Shown: one piece after another, positions 13,197-25,982 of the stretch
Layout of the letters: every line of letters starts with the position of its first letter
Position numbering within the stretch: the stretch's first letter is position 1
Origin: Camarhynchus parvulus
Lineage: Eukaryota; Chordata; Aves; Passeriformes; Thraupidae
Length of the DNA: 64,000 bases
Direction: 5' to 3'
Assembly: GCF_901933205.1 (NCBI RefSeq)
Contig: NC_044578.1
Span: forward strand, 13,230,501-13,294,500
Made by a program: the position numbers and the translations under genes
The notes under the pieces: model-generated
The model's database searches: none
Told to the model about the DNA's origin: nothing
Seen by the model: only the letters and a program-made list of their open reading frames with translations

Positions 13197-13220
13197 GAAA
13201 ATAAATAAATAAATAAATAA
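13197..13220. repeat. AAAT tetranucleotide repeat
   Basis: About six AAAT units lie in tandem without interruption. Confidence 0.95.
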
Positions 13221-16200
13221 CCAAACAAAGTGGAAACTGTGTCATCTCTTCAGTGGTAGGTAAATTATTCTTCAGCGTGGTAGCTATTTGGAGCTATCTA
13301 CAATCAAGCCAAAGAGCTGGTGTGCACAAGTAATTGCAAAAGGCATTGCCTCTTTTCAGACATTTTGTTTAGAAAGTTGAATTATCTGAACTGCTTTGTT
13401 CTCCACATATGTTAAAAGCAGATTCATCAGTGAGTTAGAAAAAATAACCAAAAACAGTCTCCACAGACTCTTAAATAACAGTTCCTCCCCTCTTACTCTT
13501 GGCATTGCTACTAATGAAAAACAGAATATTGGAGGATTGCTACAGATCTGGGCTTTTCCATTTGCAAAAAAAATTTGAGCTTTTTAAAAGAAGCATGTCA
13601 TAGATGCTTTGCTAGCGAAAGTTCATTCCAATAGCTGAAAAACCCTTGGATCTGACCAGGATTTGTTTCAATTTTTACACTGTAGCTGTACAAGCAACTG
13701 AAGAAGCAACTGATCAAGAGTGTTCTTTTTAAATCTGAAATTTAAAACAGTTAATTATGCTCTGAGGAAAAATCTGAAAAGAAAAAAAAAAACCACTAAC
13801 CAAACCATAATGCAGAAATATTTAGTCATATGTAAAAGTAGCATTCAATTGCAAATGATGGGAGGGGTCATGGAAGTGTTGCCAGCAGGTTCACACTCCA
13901 CGTGGCCTTTTTTCAGTGACACTTAAAGCAGAACTTGCATTAGATTTTCCTTCTGACCAAAGCCTCCTTCTAATGCCTTAAACAAAATATTCAACACTCC
14001 TCTTTCAGGCCAGTTATGGATTGAATTGTTCATTAACTCTGGAACCCTTCTTCAGATTGTTAAAGTATTTACTCTTTCAGATTTCCAACGGCTTCAAATT
14101 AGATTACTAATGCCTACAGTACTGAGTTATACCACTGTACTTACCAGAGCTGGTTTTTTTCCTAGCACATACATTTTGAGTCTCAGTCAGAAGTTTTCCT
14201 TCCAGAGTTCCTCCCTGGAGATTTCTCATCTTGTGACTCTTAAGAAAATGTAACTCCAGGGATATTTGTATTGAGATGCAGGGTAATGAGTAAAAAAGTA
14301 TAATGCAGTTGGAAGAACACAACATTTAATTATTCAGTAGTATATTAGTTTGAAAATTTAGTTAATAAAACAATGGAAAGACAAAACAGATATTGTTCAG
14401 ATCTCAATATTTAATTCCAAATTCTTTTTTTGGCCATGTGCCCATCCTCTACCAAAGTTACTTAGAGAAAAATTAAGATAATTTAGGACAATTTAAATGC
14501 TTTAAGAGTGGCTTATAGTTTTCAGGATAAGGTCATGGCTATCCATAATAAAATATACTGAATATTCTGATTATTTATTGCTGTCTCAGAAAACAACTGA
14601 GGGCAAGTATTGCTGTGCAGTATCAATACCAAGATTTTTCAGAAAACTAGTACAGCATCTTTTCCCTTCTCCCCATGTGGGTGACAATGAAATGCCAGAA
14701 AGTTTGGCATAAATCTGATTTTTCTGTACTAAATAAAGTCAGCTTACATTTCCTACAGCAAGAGGGTGACAAGGACAAAAGAAGAGTTTAATATTTTAAA
14801 AGTTCCAAAGACTGTGAATCCTTTTTAGTTGAAGGTAGCTTGATTTTTGTTGTCCCATCCCTATTCATAGATTTTTTGATAGCTCAGAAGAGAAAGAAGT
14901 CTCCACATGTAGACCAGCACATCTGTAGCCCAGATAAGGAAAGTGATATACAGTCCCATGATAAATGCTATCTCAGGGAACCATACCAGATATTTTGATG
15001 ACTACTAAAGAATTCCCATGTGGAGAGCAAACACTACCAGAAAAAAGGAATACATGATAAACTCAAAGGAACGGAATAGGAAAAAAGGGAATAGAAGGAA
15101 ATGCAACAGTTGTCTTTGAAACTGCACTGATAGTGATTCTTTCCATGTTCGTAATTTTTTAGCCAGGGTTCTGCAGTTTTTATTGAAACCTTCACTATTT
15201 GCACTGGACCCTAAAAATAGTTGAGTTGAAATGGATCACAAGTGTTTTCTTGCATTGGAATTATGATATTGTGTGGGTGAAATTGAATATTACCTTTCAA
15301 GAACTAATAGAAATGCTTTTCTTCCAGAAAATTCCTCCTTCACTTAATTTTTTCTTTCCCAACACTGGCAATTTTCAGTAATGCCTCTTATTTTTCAACT
15401 TTTACAATGTAAAATTAAAAGGAAAATAGTTTCAGATGAACAAATGTTCCATCACATAAACAGTTAATTCTAAATTTGATGGCAGTCTCTTTACTGTCCA
15501 CACTACACATAATTCCCTTTTAAAAAAGCCTTAACACCAGAGTTTCAGTAGAAGAATCAGTGCTTACTTTAGTATTTTTTTCCTTAATCCAAGATAAATC
15601 TCTATAATTAGAATTGACTGCTTTTTAAAAGAACAGAAATGGCAAGTGGCTCTATCTTAAATTAAAAGATCTATTACCTTTGGTCTTCTAATTCTTCTCA
15701 GCTATGCGTTTTCTCTGGAGGCACTTTCTCATCCTTATGAAAACTAACTTACTGTAGGTGTAGAGGGAAAAACACATTGTTGGATTTATGCACTAAGTGC
15801 CTGGATAGGGAAGATATATACAAGTTTAGAGAAATGGGAAATAATTGCCAAGTATTTCATGTATGAACATATTAAAAAATATCTGCAACATAAGATATGC
15901 ATCAAATATGACATTTTTATTGAAGGCTAAATTTTCATTCCCTCATAGAAATGGGACATAGGGAAGTAAAAAGTAAAGACTCACCATTTCAGCATTCAGT
16001 AGTTGAATGCCTAAAAAGCATAGAGGCACTTTTGGTAAGCCACAACTTTGTACAGCCATACCACAGAAACCCTCGAGGCCAGCAGTTAAAAGTGGTACAG
16101 ACTGCCAGGATATCGTGGCATGTATATTCAGTTAACTTCATTCTTTTTGCTCCCAGGATTTTCTTTGTTTCCTATTTCCTATAAGCCTATCTTTTTTTTG

Positions 16201-16556
16201 GCTTCATTCTGTTAGTGCCCCTTTTCTGTCCTGCTCTCTGTACGACCGTGGCTTCAAATCTGGACCTCAATGATCCTGATTTTGTATGCTTCTCACTCTC
16301 CTATTTCCTAGACAGGAAAGCAGCTAGATGATTTGAGATTTTCCAAGACCTGTTGTACCCTGGAATTAGTGAACACTGGCAGCATGTACAATAGGAACAA
16401 TGCTGGAAGCTATCTGTTGGCTGAGGCTTTGATTGCAAAGTCATTTATTTAACAGCAACCAATACCATTTGTCTAACCACTCACAGCATTCAGTGGATGG
16501 TATGCACCCCATATTAAAAAGACCTGGATTCACACCAGTTCAGTTTTCTTTTACCC
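13221..16556. other. Unique AT-rich DNA, nothing recognised
   Basis: Frames here are at most 77 codons and scattered on both strands without splice support. No repeat element is recognisable. Confidence 0.6.
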
Positions 16557-16595
16557 TAAACAAACAAACAAACAAACAAACAAACAAACAAAAAA
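16557..16595. repeat. AAAC tetranucleotide microsatellite
   Basis: About nine tandem AAAC units end in a short A-run. The tract is clean with no interruptions. Confidence 0.95.
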
Positions 16596-18879
16596 CTCCC
16601 TCCAAAACAAACCCCCAACATATTATGAAAGTAAACATTGCTCAAATGCAAAAATAATTATTTCACTGGTCCCTCTTCCAAAAGATTAGTTTTATTCATT
16701 CTGAAAATTATTTCAATTATTTCACCTAGGTATTGTAATAGCTTCTATATTTCAATAAATTCTGCTTTTCAGACCTGTATGTCTTTAAAATTGCACCATA
16801 TGACCACACATTGGCATCTGCTGGAGGGATTTTAGGAGTCATCAACAGTCCAGATAGCTTATGGTTGCTGAACACAAGGTATTTTGACTCTCCTGGCTAA
16901 TTCCATTTATTTCAGCAGAGCTGTGCCAACACTGAATCTGAGCCCTCTATCTAAATTTAATCTGTTCATTACCTCTGAAGACTATTGCAAATAAATAGGC
17001 AATCAAGTAGCTAGAAGGACAGAAAAGAGGGATATGGTGCATAATAGGTAACCTTACAGAAGAAAATCAAAGCACTGATTCCTTTCCTTCCAAACAGCAG
17101 ACAATAACAGTTCAAACTAATCACATTTCAAATTTTCTTTTCTACATTTGATGCCCTGGAGACTTTTTTCTGCTCATTCTAAATCAGCCCCTTGGTAATT
17201 GACTTCACCGACAACTGGATCAACCTGCAGGTAAGAGCTGGATTGGGGTCTGTCGAGCACAAAGCTCTCTGCTTTGCACAGCAGTGAAAGCTGCTCCCAC
17301 ACTTACACAGGGTAAGCAATTGCCAGGAAAGGCTTCAGATGCCCTGACCATGTCTTTTACCTTGAACTGGTAAAACAAGCTCAATTTTACCCAGTTCTTG
17401 TCTTCCTCACTCCTGCTACATTTAGAGTGACACTTATGAAATAGATATCTTTCCCTAGGGAATGAAGCTAAGAACAATTCAGTTTACAAACTCTAGGCTT
17501 AAAAGATCCTTTTTGATAATGCTTCCAGGAAGGACTGACTGGGATATCTCTTTACCTGGAGTACACAATTCACCTCTACACTCCTGTGGACTCCTGCCAC
17601 CTGTTTGATATTTTCTAGTCATTGCCAAACAGAATTCTATGTGTTTAAAAAATTTCAATAGACATTGCTATTTAAAAAAACTTTCCAAAGGCACAGTTGA
17701 ATGTGCCTCTGGGTCAAAGGAGAATCTTATCTCACCATGGTTTCTAAATCTGTGAGATTTTCTGAGGAATGGAGTGTTGAAATCTGATTGCTGAGGCTGT
17801 GCAACAAGAATGAAAGATAAAGAGAAAGATTAAACATGTTTAAAGTTCAGATATATCATTACTACCTTTCTCAGCACACTGACATAGAGATTAAATACAG
17901 TTTCTCAGAAAAGTGAAAAAAATAATTTCAATAGGCTCTAGTCAGAATTAGGTAATGTAAGGATTGTTATCCTCACACATAAAATAAGAATATTCTGTAA
18001 TGAAACACAACAGTCCTTGAAGTAGGACATTAATAATAATAATAATAATTATCATCATCCTCCTAAAAATTCCTGGTTTTGATCAGACCGGATTGGGTTT
18101 TTTTCTACTCATTTATCTCTTAAACTCTTCAGGTCAGCATGAATTTTGGTGTCCTGGTGCTACTGTCTCTGTCTTCAAACTGTTCTTCAGAAACTGTATT
18201 TATTTTCCTCTGTCCTCATATTAAATATCTATAGTGCCTTATGAAGCTCTTCCACCTTACAGCAGTAATGGCATTCAATCTCCCAGTGTGGGACACAAAC
18301 TCCTGCTTCACTCCATCTTCTTGGCCAACCCCTTTTGTCTTTGGGAGATCACACATGTGACTGCCCTATGGTAATGACCAAGGCAGGGTTTCAGCTCACT
18401 GGAAGAAAACCATGACTCCTGTCAGCCACAGCCACTCCACCAACCTCCAGCGGAAATGTCACGAACAGCCCAGAGGAGAGGGGCAGGCAGAAGAACAAAC
18501 ACAAAGTGCCCCAGGTTTGTACAGCAATTTTTTTTGAGCTACTATGACTTTTATTCATTAGGTTATTAGATAATCTAATATGGGTATTTGATCCTTTGAA
18601 TAGTTCTAATTTCTGCCTAATTATTGCTAATGAAGTTAATTCCCTGCCTCTCCCATGACTGTTTTTAGCAGTTGAATACTCAGTAGGAAAAGGTGTGGGG
18701 AATAATTGAGGAGGAAAGCAGTGAGTTGTAAAAAGGGAAGGGTGTTTTAGTCTAAAATACATTTGCATTTCAAAAGATTAGCATAAATCATGTGTGCTTA
18801 CCTGGCACTCACTTTTTAAAATTTAATTAATGCTAGAAAGACACTTTAAGACATAGTGCTCTAAAGGTGCTTGGAAGAA
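16596..18879. other. Unique AT-rich DNA
   Basis: A minus-strand frame of 125 codons (18391-18768) spans a locally GC-richer start and an AT-rich end. It shows no recognisable domain, and its second half looks like chance frame. The TAA repeat at 18030 is listed separately. Confidence 0.55.
18030..18050. repeat. TAA trinucleotide repeat
   Basis: About seven TAA units are followed by short ATC and ATCC repeats to about 18062. Confidence 0.9.
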
Positions 18880-19400
18880 AAAAAATTGTCCCCCAAGTGT
18901 CTGATGTGAAGAGCCCCTAGGTGACACTCAGAGTAATGCACTTTTTGAGCACTTAAATTCACTAGTGTCTTTCAGTGCTTCATTAACATAATTTGACACA
19001 ATTATAGATATAAACACTTTATAAGCACTTAGTACTAGGAGTATCAAAAAATTGTTGATCTCCATCAGTTTATACTGAAAACAAAAAGCTCCAGCACAGC
19101 ACTCCAATGAATGCTTAGAGCTATTCCGTGCTTATCAATGGCATTCAAAATGTGCCAAAAAGGAAAAGAGTCTCTCCCACATGATCACTGGATAAATTCT
19201 TTAAAGACTTTGAACACCCATGTAGCAGGCTATCTAAAACAATTAAAATTGTATGAAATGAACAATTAGATTTACTCAATCCTGCTGCTGCCTGATTAGC
19301 TGCAATGACTAGCTAAGTCAACAGTGTTTTTGGGAAAAGGAAAACCAAAAATGGTGCCATTCAGAATAACAATCATCACCTTATCTGTCACACTGACATG
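18880..19400. promoter_or_regulatory. Candidate conserved non-coding element
   Basis: Unique DNA with several CACTTA/CACTTAA cores (NKX2-type; near 18950, 19016 and 19027), CAATTAG at 19263, CTGATTAGCTGCAAT near 19293, and an inverted TGTCA/TGACA pair at 19386-19398. There is no transposon or low-complexity content. The motif families are real, but functional use is inference. Confidence 0.3.
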
Positions 19401-19574
19401 TTAAATCTCCTGGGAAAAGATTAGGAATACACAGGCTGGTATGTAGCACAAGCCCAAGTCAAAGTAAGGTGAAACTGAGCGCAGGTATGACATACAGCAC
19501 CCCACCCACAAAGTAAGTTCTTGCTGTTTATGCTCCTAACTTAGTTGAAAAAATATTTTGAAAAAAAAAAGCCC

Positions 19575-19790
19575 ACATGGAATGTGCTGTTTGTTTCTTG
19601 ATGCAGTTAGTGAGACCTCCACATGCCTTACACACCTCAGAGTGCCTCTTTAGAAGAGCAATGCTGTTCTCCCAGAAGGTGCTCGTGAGGACAGACTCTG
19701 ACAGGCAGAGTTTGGCCAGCAGTGAGCCCACGTCAGCTGCCTGTGCACACACTCCATTCCTCATCTGAGCCACACATCCAGGCTTTGTGC
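19575..19790. other. GC-balanced patch open on both strands
   Basis: Frames of 63 (plus) and 81 (minus) codons overlap here. The plus strand has a tract TTGTTTCTTGATGCAG|T like a 3' splice site near 19607. The minus strand has GTGTGCACAG|G near 19738. Neither peptide is recognisable and no matching donor is convincing. Frames open on both strands argue against coding. It could be an exon of a non-coding RNA. Confidence 0.25.
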
Positions 19791-20179
19791 TGAAAGCTCC
19801 TTCTCTTCAATGGGGAAAAGAGCAACGGCACAAAGCTGAGCTCACAGGACACTTCAATATCACCTCTCCCTCTCTTTTGATCCATGGATTTTCTTTTAAT
19901 GGAAACCATTTTCAATTATTAACTTTTTAATTAATAACTTCTGTGCAGTCCAAAAATTTAGATCAGGGTGAGGACTAAGTAAACACATAGTAAAAGGATC
20001 TGTTTCTAAAGATTGATTTGAAATAAAATTAAAGAAAGAGAAAACACAGGAGTTTTTTTCTTTTCCTTTCTCTTAATGCTTGTAATTCAGCATGCATTTA
20101 CTCAAGTCAGAGGCTGTGTTTTCTAAAGAAAATGAAGTACACAAACTTTGAAACATATTATCGTCTCTTTTTATGTATA

Positions 20180-20310
20180 GTAGGTCAGCTAAATTTATTA
20201 ATATTTCACCTGACAGTCACATTAATCATCTTAACACTTCATGATACTTTTGCCAGTAAAGTGAAATGACAATTTATTATACTAAAGACCAGTCATCACA
20301 TTAAGAAGAT
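20180..20310. promoter_or_regulatory. Candidate enhancer element with E-box/TALE overlap
   Basis: CACCTG (20217-20222) overlaps TGACAG (20221-20226) and is followed within 15 bp by ATTAATCATC. An E-box directly abutting a MEIS/PREP core and a homeodomain core is a known arrangement in developmental enhancers. The surrounding bases are unique sequence. Confidence 0.3.
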
Positions 20311-22451
20311 TCTATTTATGTAAACTAAAAAACCCAAAAGACTGTGCAAAAAGTAACATTTTTCAGGTAACAATTTTTAAAGTCTTCACTTACTTTCACT
20401 AGGATTAGCACCTAACTGCTTTTGAAAATAACTTATTAGCAACTGTCTCTATTTACCTTGTTAAGTGCTGGGAGTGGGTTCTTGCAGGATTGATCCATTT
20501 TGGTTTAGGGTATGTCTGATTTGCCTTGAAATTATCTCTGTCATTTGCAATTGCTGAAACATTGCTTGCTGAAATCAGAGTAGAAAATATCTTATTTTGC
20601 TTTTGGAATGAGACTGGGAGTCGTGTATAACTGAGGAGCCTAAAAAAAAGAGCACAATATTACTCTGAAAAAAGGCACCAAAAGAATAAAAGAAAATTGG
20701 AGACAATAAGAATTTAGGATTATCTGAAAAATCAAACCAATTTTTAGGCATCTACCAGTAGAGACTGCCTTCCTTTCTCTGTCTAAAATTTTCCATCTAC
20801 CAATTTAAGACACTGTTGCAGCAAAGCACCTAAACATTGCTTAAATCCTCTTGAAGTCAGAGGGATTTAAGTACGTGAATAAAATTATGTGCATACTGAA
20901 GTACTTGGCTGGGCTGAGTTGCACTGTTGAATTTGGCCATGGCCAATTTTAAAAGATTACTCCAAGACTGAAACTTTTATCTGTAATTTCCTTGACAAAA
21001 GAAGATGTATTCTGCTTTCCTTTCTCTAATACATTTGAGATAAATAGGAGAACAGAAACAGCCAAAATTGGTTATTTTATAGGGGGAGAGAAAGATAGTC
21101 TCCAAGAGAAAAAATGCAAGTTGACTTTTACTTCCTTTGGGTAAATATATATTTCAGATTCTCAACCCATCTTTTATAACACCAAATCTTCACAGTTAAG
21201 AGTTCTGTCTCTCTCAAGTTGCACATTATGTCTCTCAAAGTTTTGGGTGTTGCTGTGAAAAACACTCACTGTTAGAGACATTTAAAAAAACCCAAACAAC
21301 CCACCCTTTCTCCCCTGAATTCAACTGCAGTTGAGGCAAAGTCCAAAACTATGATTGAAAAAGCTTTATCCTCACCACCATCTAACCACAGAGGCATTTC
21401 TTTGTTTGACTTATTCCAATTCCTCTAGGATCTAGGAGTCTGCTTCAGAGCATGTTCAAAACTATTCCAGTTTTAGCAATTCATTTAGTTTGTCTTAAGC
21501 TTGATAGGAATCCAAAAATTATGCAAAGAATATCTTAAATCCTGAAGGGTGCAACCCAGGGGGTGGAAGAAAAATATACATAATATATGCATGCAATTTA
21601 GTCTCAATGAAAATACAGCAAAATATTCTTTCATAATGAATGCAAGAAAAAGATGGTTCAATAGCCTAGAAGTGAGAGTGGTCACTACAAATAGAAAACA
21701 TATTCAATTCCTTTTCATCCTGAGAGTGATTACAGCAAAAAAAACCCCACACTTAACCTTGAGGTTTCTTCTCCATATGTGCATTTGAAAAACAAACTAC
21801 CTTCTGGTCTTGAAAGAACAGTTCTAGGTGTGTAACATGGGGAGCTTTGGGGCTGCAGATCCCAAGGAGGTAGAGTTCAACCTTAAAACCCTACTCCAGA
21901 CAACTTAGCTCTAGACAGAGGAGTAATTTAAAGCAGATTTCTGGAAACATATCTTGTCATATAGCCTTACATGCCTCTACTAACCACGCAAATAATTTAG
22001 GCTATATTTCCACCATGTTTTCTGGTCAGGTAATGTAGAGGATACTAGAGGACCAGGGATTATACACCTAAAATTTTGTTCCTGAGCAAAATCCCTTTTA
22101 AATTGCTATTGTTTATATCTAACTTAAGTATTAGACCCTAGAATTAGCCTTCTTCATGAAACAAGTGGTTTCAGTTCAGCAGTTGTAGTGACTGTAATTT
22201 TATCACAAAGCAATGAAAGAAACGGGTTGGTTATTTTCTTGTTTAAACAAAACCAATCCACCTAATTCCACTAGCAAAAAAATCTATTTTCCAAACAAAA
22301 CCCGATGGTGGAACCATTGATTTAGATGACAACCATCTGCCAGTTTCTCCTGGGTTCCCACTATTTTGGCACTGTGGAACTATCCCAACACTCTGGCACT
22401 GTGGGACTGTTCCAGTTGTGACATATAGGAGTCACTTAAACATGGACCCTT
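20311..22451. other. Unique AT-rich DNA
   Basis: It holds the palindrome at 20933 and, just before the CR1, an imperfect direct repeat of a ggcactgtgg-type unit (about 22363-22415). No gene seen. Confidence 0.6.
20933..20946. promoter_or_regulatory. 14-bp perfect palindrome, NFI-like half sites
   Basis: TTGGCCATGGCCAA is its own reverse complement. It contains the TTGGC and GCCAA half sites of nuclear factor I, but with a 4-base spacer where the classical site has 5. A binding role is therefore uncertain; the palindrome itself is certain. Confidence 0.4.
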
Positions 22452-22727
22452 CCATAGAATGATCTGGGTTGGAAGAGACCTTAAATATCACCTGGTTCCA
22501 ACCCTCCTGCCATGGGCAGGGACACCTTCCACTAGACCAGGTTCTCAGAGCCCCATTTGACCTGGCCTTGGACTCACCCAAGGATGAGGCATCCACAACT
22601 TCTCTGGACAACCTGTGCCAGTGCCTCACTACCTTTCCAGTAAAGAATTTTTTCCTGATAGCTGATCTAAACCTGCTCTCAGTTTGAATCCATTCCCCAT
22701 GGTCTTGTCACCACATATACTTATGTA
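22452..22727 (-). mobile_element. CR1 LINE, 5'-truncated 3' end
   Basis: The plus strand starts ccatagaatgatctgggttg and proceeds through blocks that are the reverse complement of the avian CR1 3' region: ctgccatgggcagggacacc, actagaccaggtt, gaggcatccacaacttctct, cctgtgccagtgcctcac and agtaaagaattttttcctga. The 3' terminus, with a single 8-bp terminal unit, is at the low coordinate. The 5' truncation is near 22727. About 275 bp remain, mostly 3' UTR and the last part of the reverse-transcriptase ORF region, with no intact ORF2. CR1 is the dominant LINE of birds and this copy anchors the taxonomic call. Divergence from the remembered consensus is moderate, so the copy is old. Confidence 0.95.
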
Positions 22728-24149
22728 GAGCAGAATGCCAGATTTCTTAACAAAAGCAGTCCAGGAACAATCAACCTCACCCTTTTGCTCATTTTCAAAC
22801 CCTGAATTAATTCAGTATACATTATAAATCACTTTCCTCCTCAGACAATAAGCATTTGGGATCCTCTGTCATTCCATGGCCCTTTGCTCACAAAAGGTCT
22901 CATTTTGTTCCACCCATGGGTTGTTTGGGGTTTTTTCTCATCACAGCTTTAGTCATAAAATAACTTTTTACCTAGAAAAAATGCATTAGTTAAATAAATA
23001 AATACCATTACATGAGGATGACGGGACATGTAAATAACAATATACTAAGGCAATCATCACAGTTAAAACTGCAGAGGCATAAAGACACTGATGGAATGAT
23101 TATTCAAGTGCTGAACTATGTACATATCCACACCCTTCTGATGGGAATGATATAAATATTGCTTACTGGGTTGGACTCAGCATCCGGTGATTGCGCTTGT
23201 CTCAATCAACGCAAGGGTTATAGTTCAGCATGGGTATGACAACAGAACACAGTGCTCCAGTGGAAAATGTAAAGCAACCTTAATAGCAACACAATCAGAA
23301 CCACTTAAAGCATCATACAGTCATTACATTTTGGGAGGCAAACACATTTGTTCAGCATCTATCTTAATATTTTGCATATGATTAGCTTAGGTCTCTCACA
23401 CTGTGTAAGCATGCCAATAACATCCTGATGAAGTGATATCAGCATAAATGAAGCTTTGGGGTTTTTTTTTGTTATTTTTTCTTTGGTTTTTTCTTTACAT
23501 TGTCAAGGACACTAAGAAGCATCCAGTAAACTGTACTAAACTGAGGCCTGCAGCATCATCTACAGTCCCGGATACTTATGAAAATAAGACACAGCTGGAG
23601 TTGAGTCTCATATACCTTCTCTGTGCAACTGCATTTAATACACAATTACCTTCTCTAGCTCTCTGTCCAGAAAGAACATATCCAATGTCCATTTTTCTAA
23701 GTATACTTATATTGTTTTTTTCACTGTATGCAGTTTTTCTTGTCATTAGGAAGTTCTGAAGATAGTCTTGAAAAGTATAATTTATTTTAATAGGCTGAAT
23801 TGTATTTGAATCTTCAGTTAATTCTACAGTCTGCTTAAATATCTATTCAAGTAAGTTGTTCCAAAACATCTCTTGCTTGGGCACTGACTGGCCACCATGG
23901 ACAAATGGCTGCTTATACCTGCTAGGGAGAGGATATGAAATTCCTGTCTTTCCTTAAGCCTGTCATGTGTTATTTAAAATCCCATGCTTTTTTTTCTTCT
24001 TCTTTGTCAAGAGGGAGCACAAATTTGCAAGAAAATAAGCTTAAAAATGCTCTGCTCTTCAGATTTTGTTTCTCCCTTCTCAAAATCACTCATATACATC
24101 TACTTGTTTCTTCTTTATGCTCTTCCTCCCCACGACCCTAGTGCTCATA

Positions 24150-24450
24150 ATGAATGGAGCTGCAGGCCCTCCGAGCAGAGCGGCTGAAGCCAATCTGAGG
24201 GAAGCAGATTTGTGGGAAGCACCACAGAGCTCGGTATACAGAGCCATGGAGATGTGTGTCACTTAGAGCTGCTGCAGATCTCAGAGAAGCACGAGGGTTG
24301 GCTTGTACTCTGGAGCAGATTTCGGATTGGAATGGATGGAAAAAACCTCAGCTACGCAGGCAAGAGCCATCAGTTCATATCATGTGGGGGAGTGTGCCAT
24401 GCTCTTTTGGGCTGGAAGGTGAGAGGTAGAGACCTTCTTGGAGAACTTAC
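24150..24450. other. GC-balanced patch with a donor-like site
   Basis: A stretch richer in G+C than its flanks carries a plus-strand frame of 96 codons (24212-24502). A donor-like CTGGAAG|GTGAGAGG lies near 24418. The peptide is not recognised and the frame continues past the donor-like site. No strong upstream acceptor is seen. It could be a non-coding RNA exon or chance. Confidence 0.25.
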
Positions 24451-25940
24451 AGAAAAAGAACATGGCTTTGTAAAAGTAGGGGATAATTTTTTCTTGTCTT
24501 GAAATGTTTGAAAATTTATTAAATTGTCAAATTTATTCATGTTTAATCTGTAAACTTGCAAAAAATTTCTTCAGTTAAAAAGACCTCTCCCATAGCTACT
24601 GTATGAGGAGGAGTATGCAATATGGGTAATTAGAATATCTAGTAGGGGGAAGCACAAAACTAAAAATTAAGCAGCCTTAATGGCATGAAAATCCACTGGA
24701 CTTTGTCAACAAGGGCTGTCTAGACAGGTCAGGTTTTAAGAAACGATATCGAGATCTGAGAATTGTCTATAGTAATTTTGGATATTAATGAAGCACCATT
24801 GTGTAGCTTGGCATATCCAAACGTGAATTGCAGTTTAGGCTTTTGTAGCTAAATGAATAATCTGTATTATGCTATAAACAAGGTTCTGGGGTTTTTAACA
24901 TTTACATGATTGATTCATGCATACGGGATCAATATATAGGTCATTTCTTTCTTTGCTTTTAACAGTTTGTTTGTCCATTATGAAAAATTGCTGGTCCAAC
25001 CATTGCTCATTGCACTGGAATTTAGCTTTTGTGCCTTGTATTAGATCATATTTTCAATATTGAAAAATTACCCTGTGACTGCATTTGATGACAAGCCTGC
25101 TGCTGCTCTTTGACATCTTTTTTCAAATAAGAATAACGATGGTCAGTTGTCTAGATGAATACTTTCTCAATACTCACAGGGTCACATTTGTTTGCAAGGC
25201 AAGCAATACAAAACATCATTAGTAGAAAAAGAATGGCAGTTATATTTCTAATAAAGACTTTAAATCCTTGTCTTTTCTGTAGTTGAGGCAATGTAGATGA
25301 AGGCCTTAGGAGTGGACAATTGCCTCTGTAGAGATGTATTTCCAATTACTGCCTCCCAGAAAGGTTTTCCAATGAGCTTTTAAGAGTGTTTGGCTTCCTA
25401 TTTACATACAAGGAGAAAGATAGAACATATAAGGGTCATGACACATACAATCCCTCCACAAGAGTTTTGATTGAAGGCATGCCTGAATAGAAATATCAAC
25501 AAAAAAGGATAAGTCTACTCACTGGCAAATTATCATCTAAATCTCTAATAAACTAAGCAAGACAACAATAATTCTTGGCATTATTTTTTTACCTAAATAA
25601 TGGAAAAATACCCCTTGTCTACTCTGTGGCACTTATCTGAAGTACGAAGAACATCATGCCCATATGGGAGTCATCAGCAGCCCTACACTAATAAATGCAA
25701 GATTAGCAAAGAACAAGGAGAATTCCACTCAGAGAGTGCTTTTCTCAGAGAATATTTTATGATGAATATGAAGAGATCTTTTCATTATTGTAAATTGTTC
25801 CTTTATCTTCAAGAAAAACAACTCTAAAGCAGTTTATAAACCTTAAAATATTAAAATGAGCAAGAGTCCAACAAGACCATTTTACAAGTTATTTCCTGAA
25901 GAAAATATATTCCTTGTAAAACTTGAAAAAAGTTCAGGGT

Positions 25941-25982
25941 AATTTACTAGAACAACCAGGGAATTTACTAGAATAACCAGGG
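25941..25982. repeat. 21-bp tandem duplication
   Basis: Two adjacent 21-bp copies begin aatttactagaa and end aaccaggg. They differ by one base (C/T at the 13th position), so this is a recent local duplication. Confidence 0.9.

Noticed and set aside
22432..22687. Opposing frames of 65 and 72 codons
   Set aside because: They lie in the CR1 3' end and do not correspond to an intact CR1 protein.
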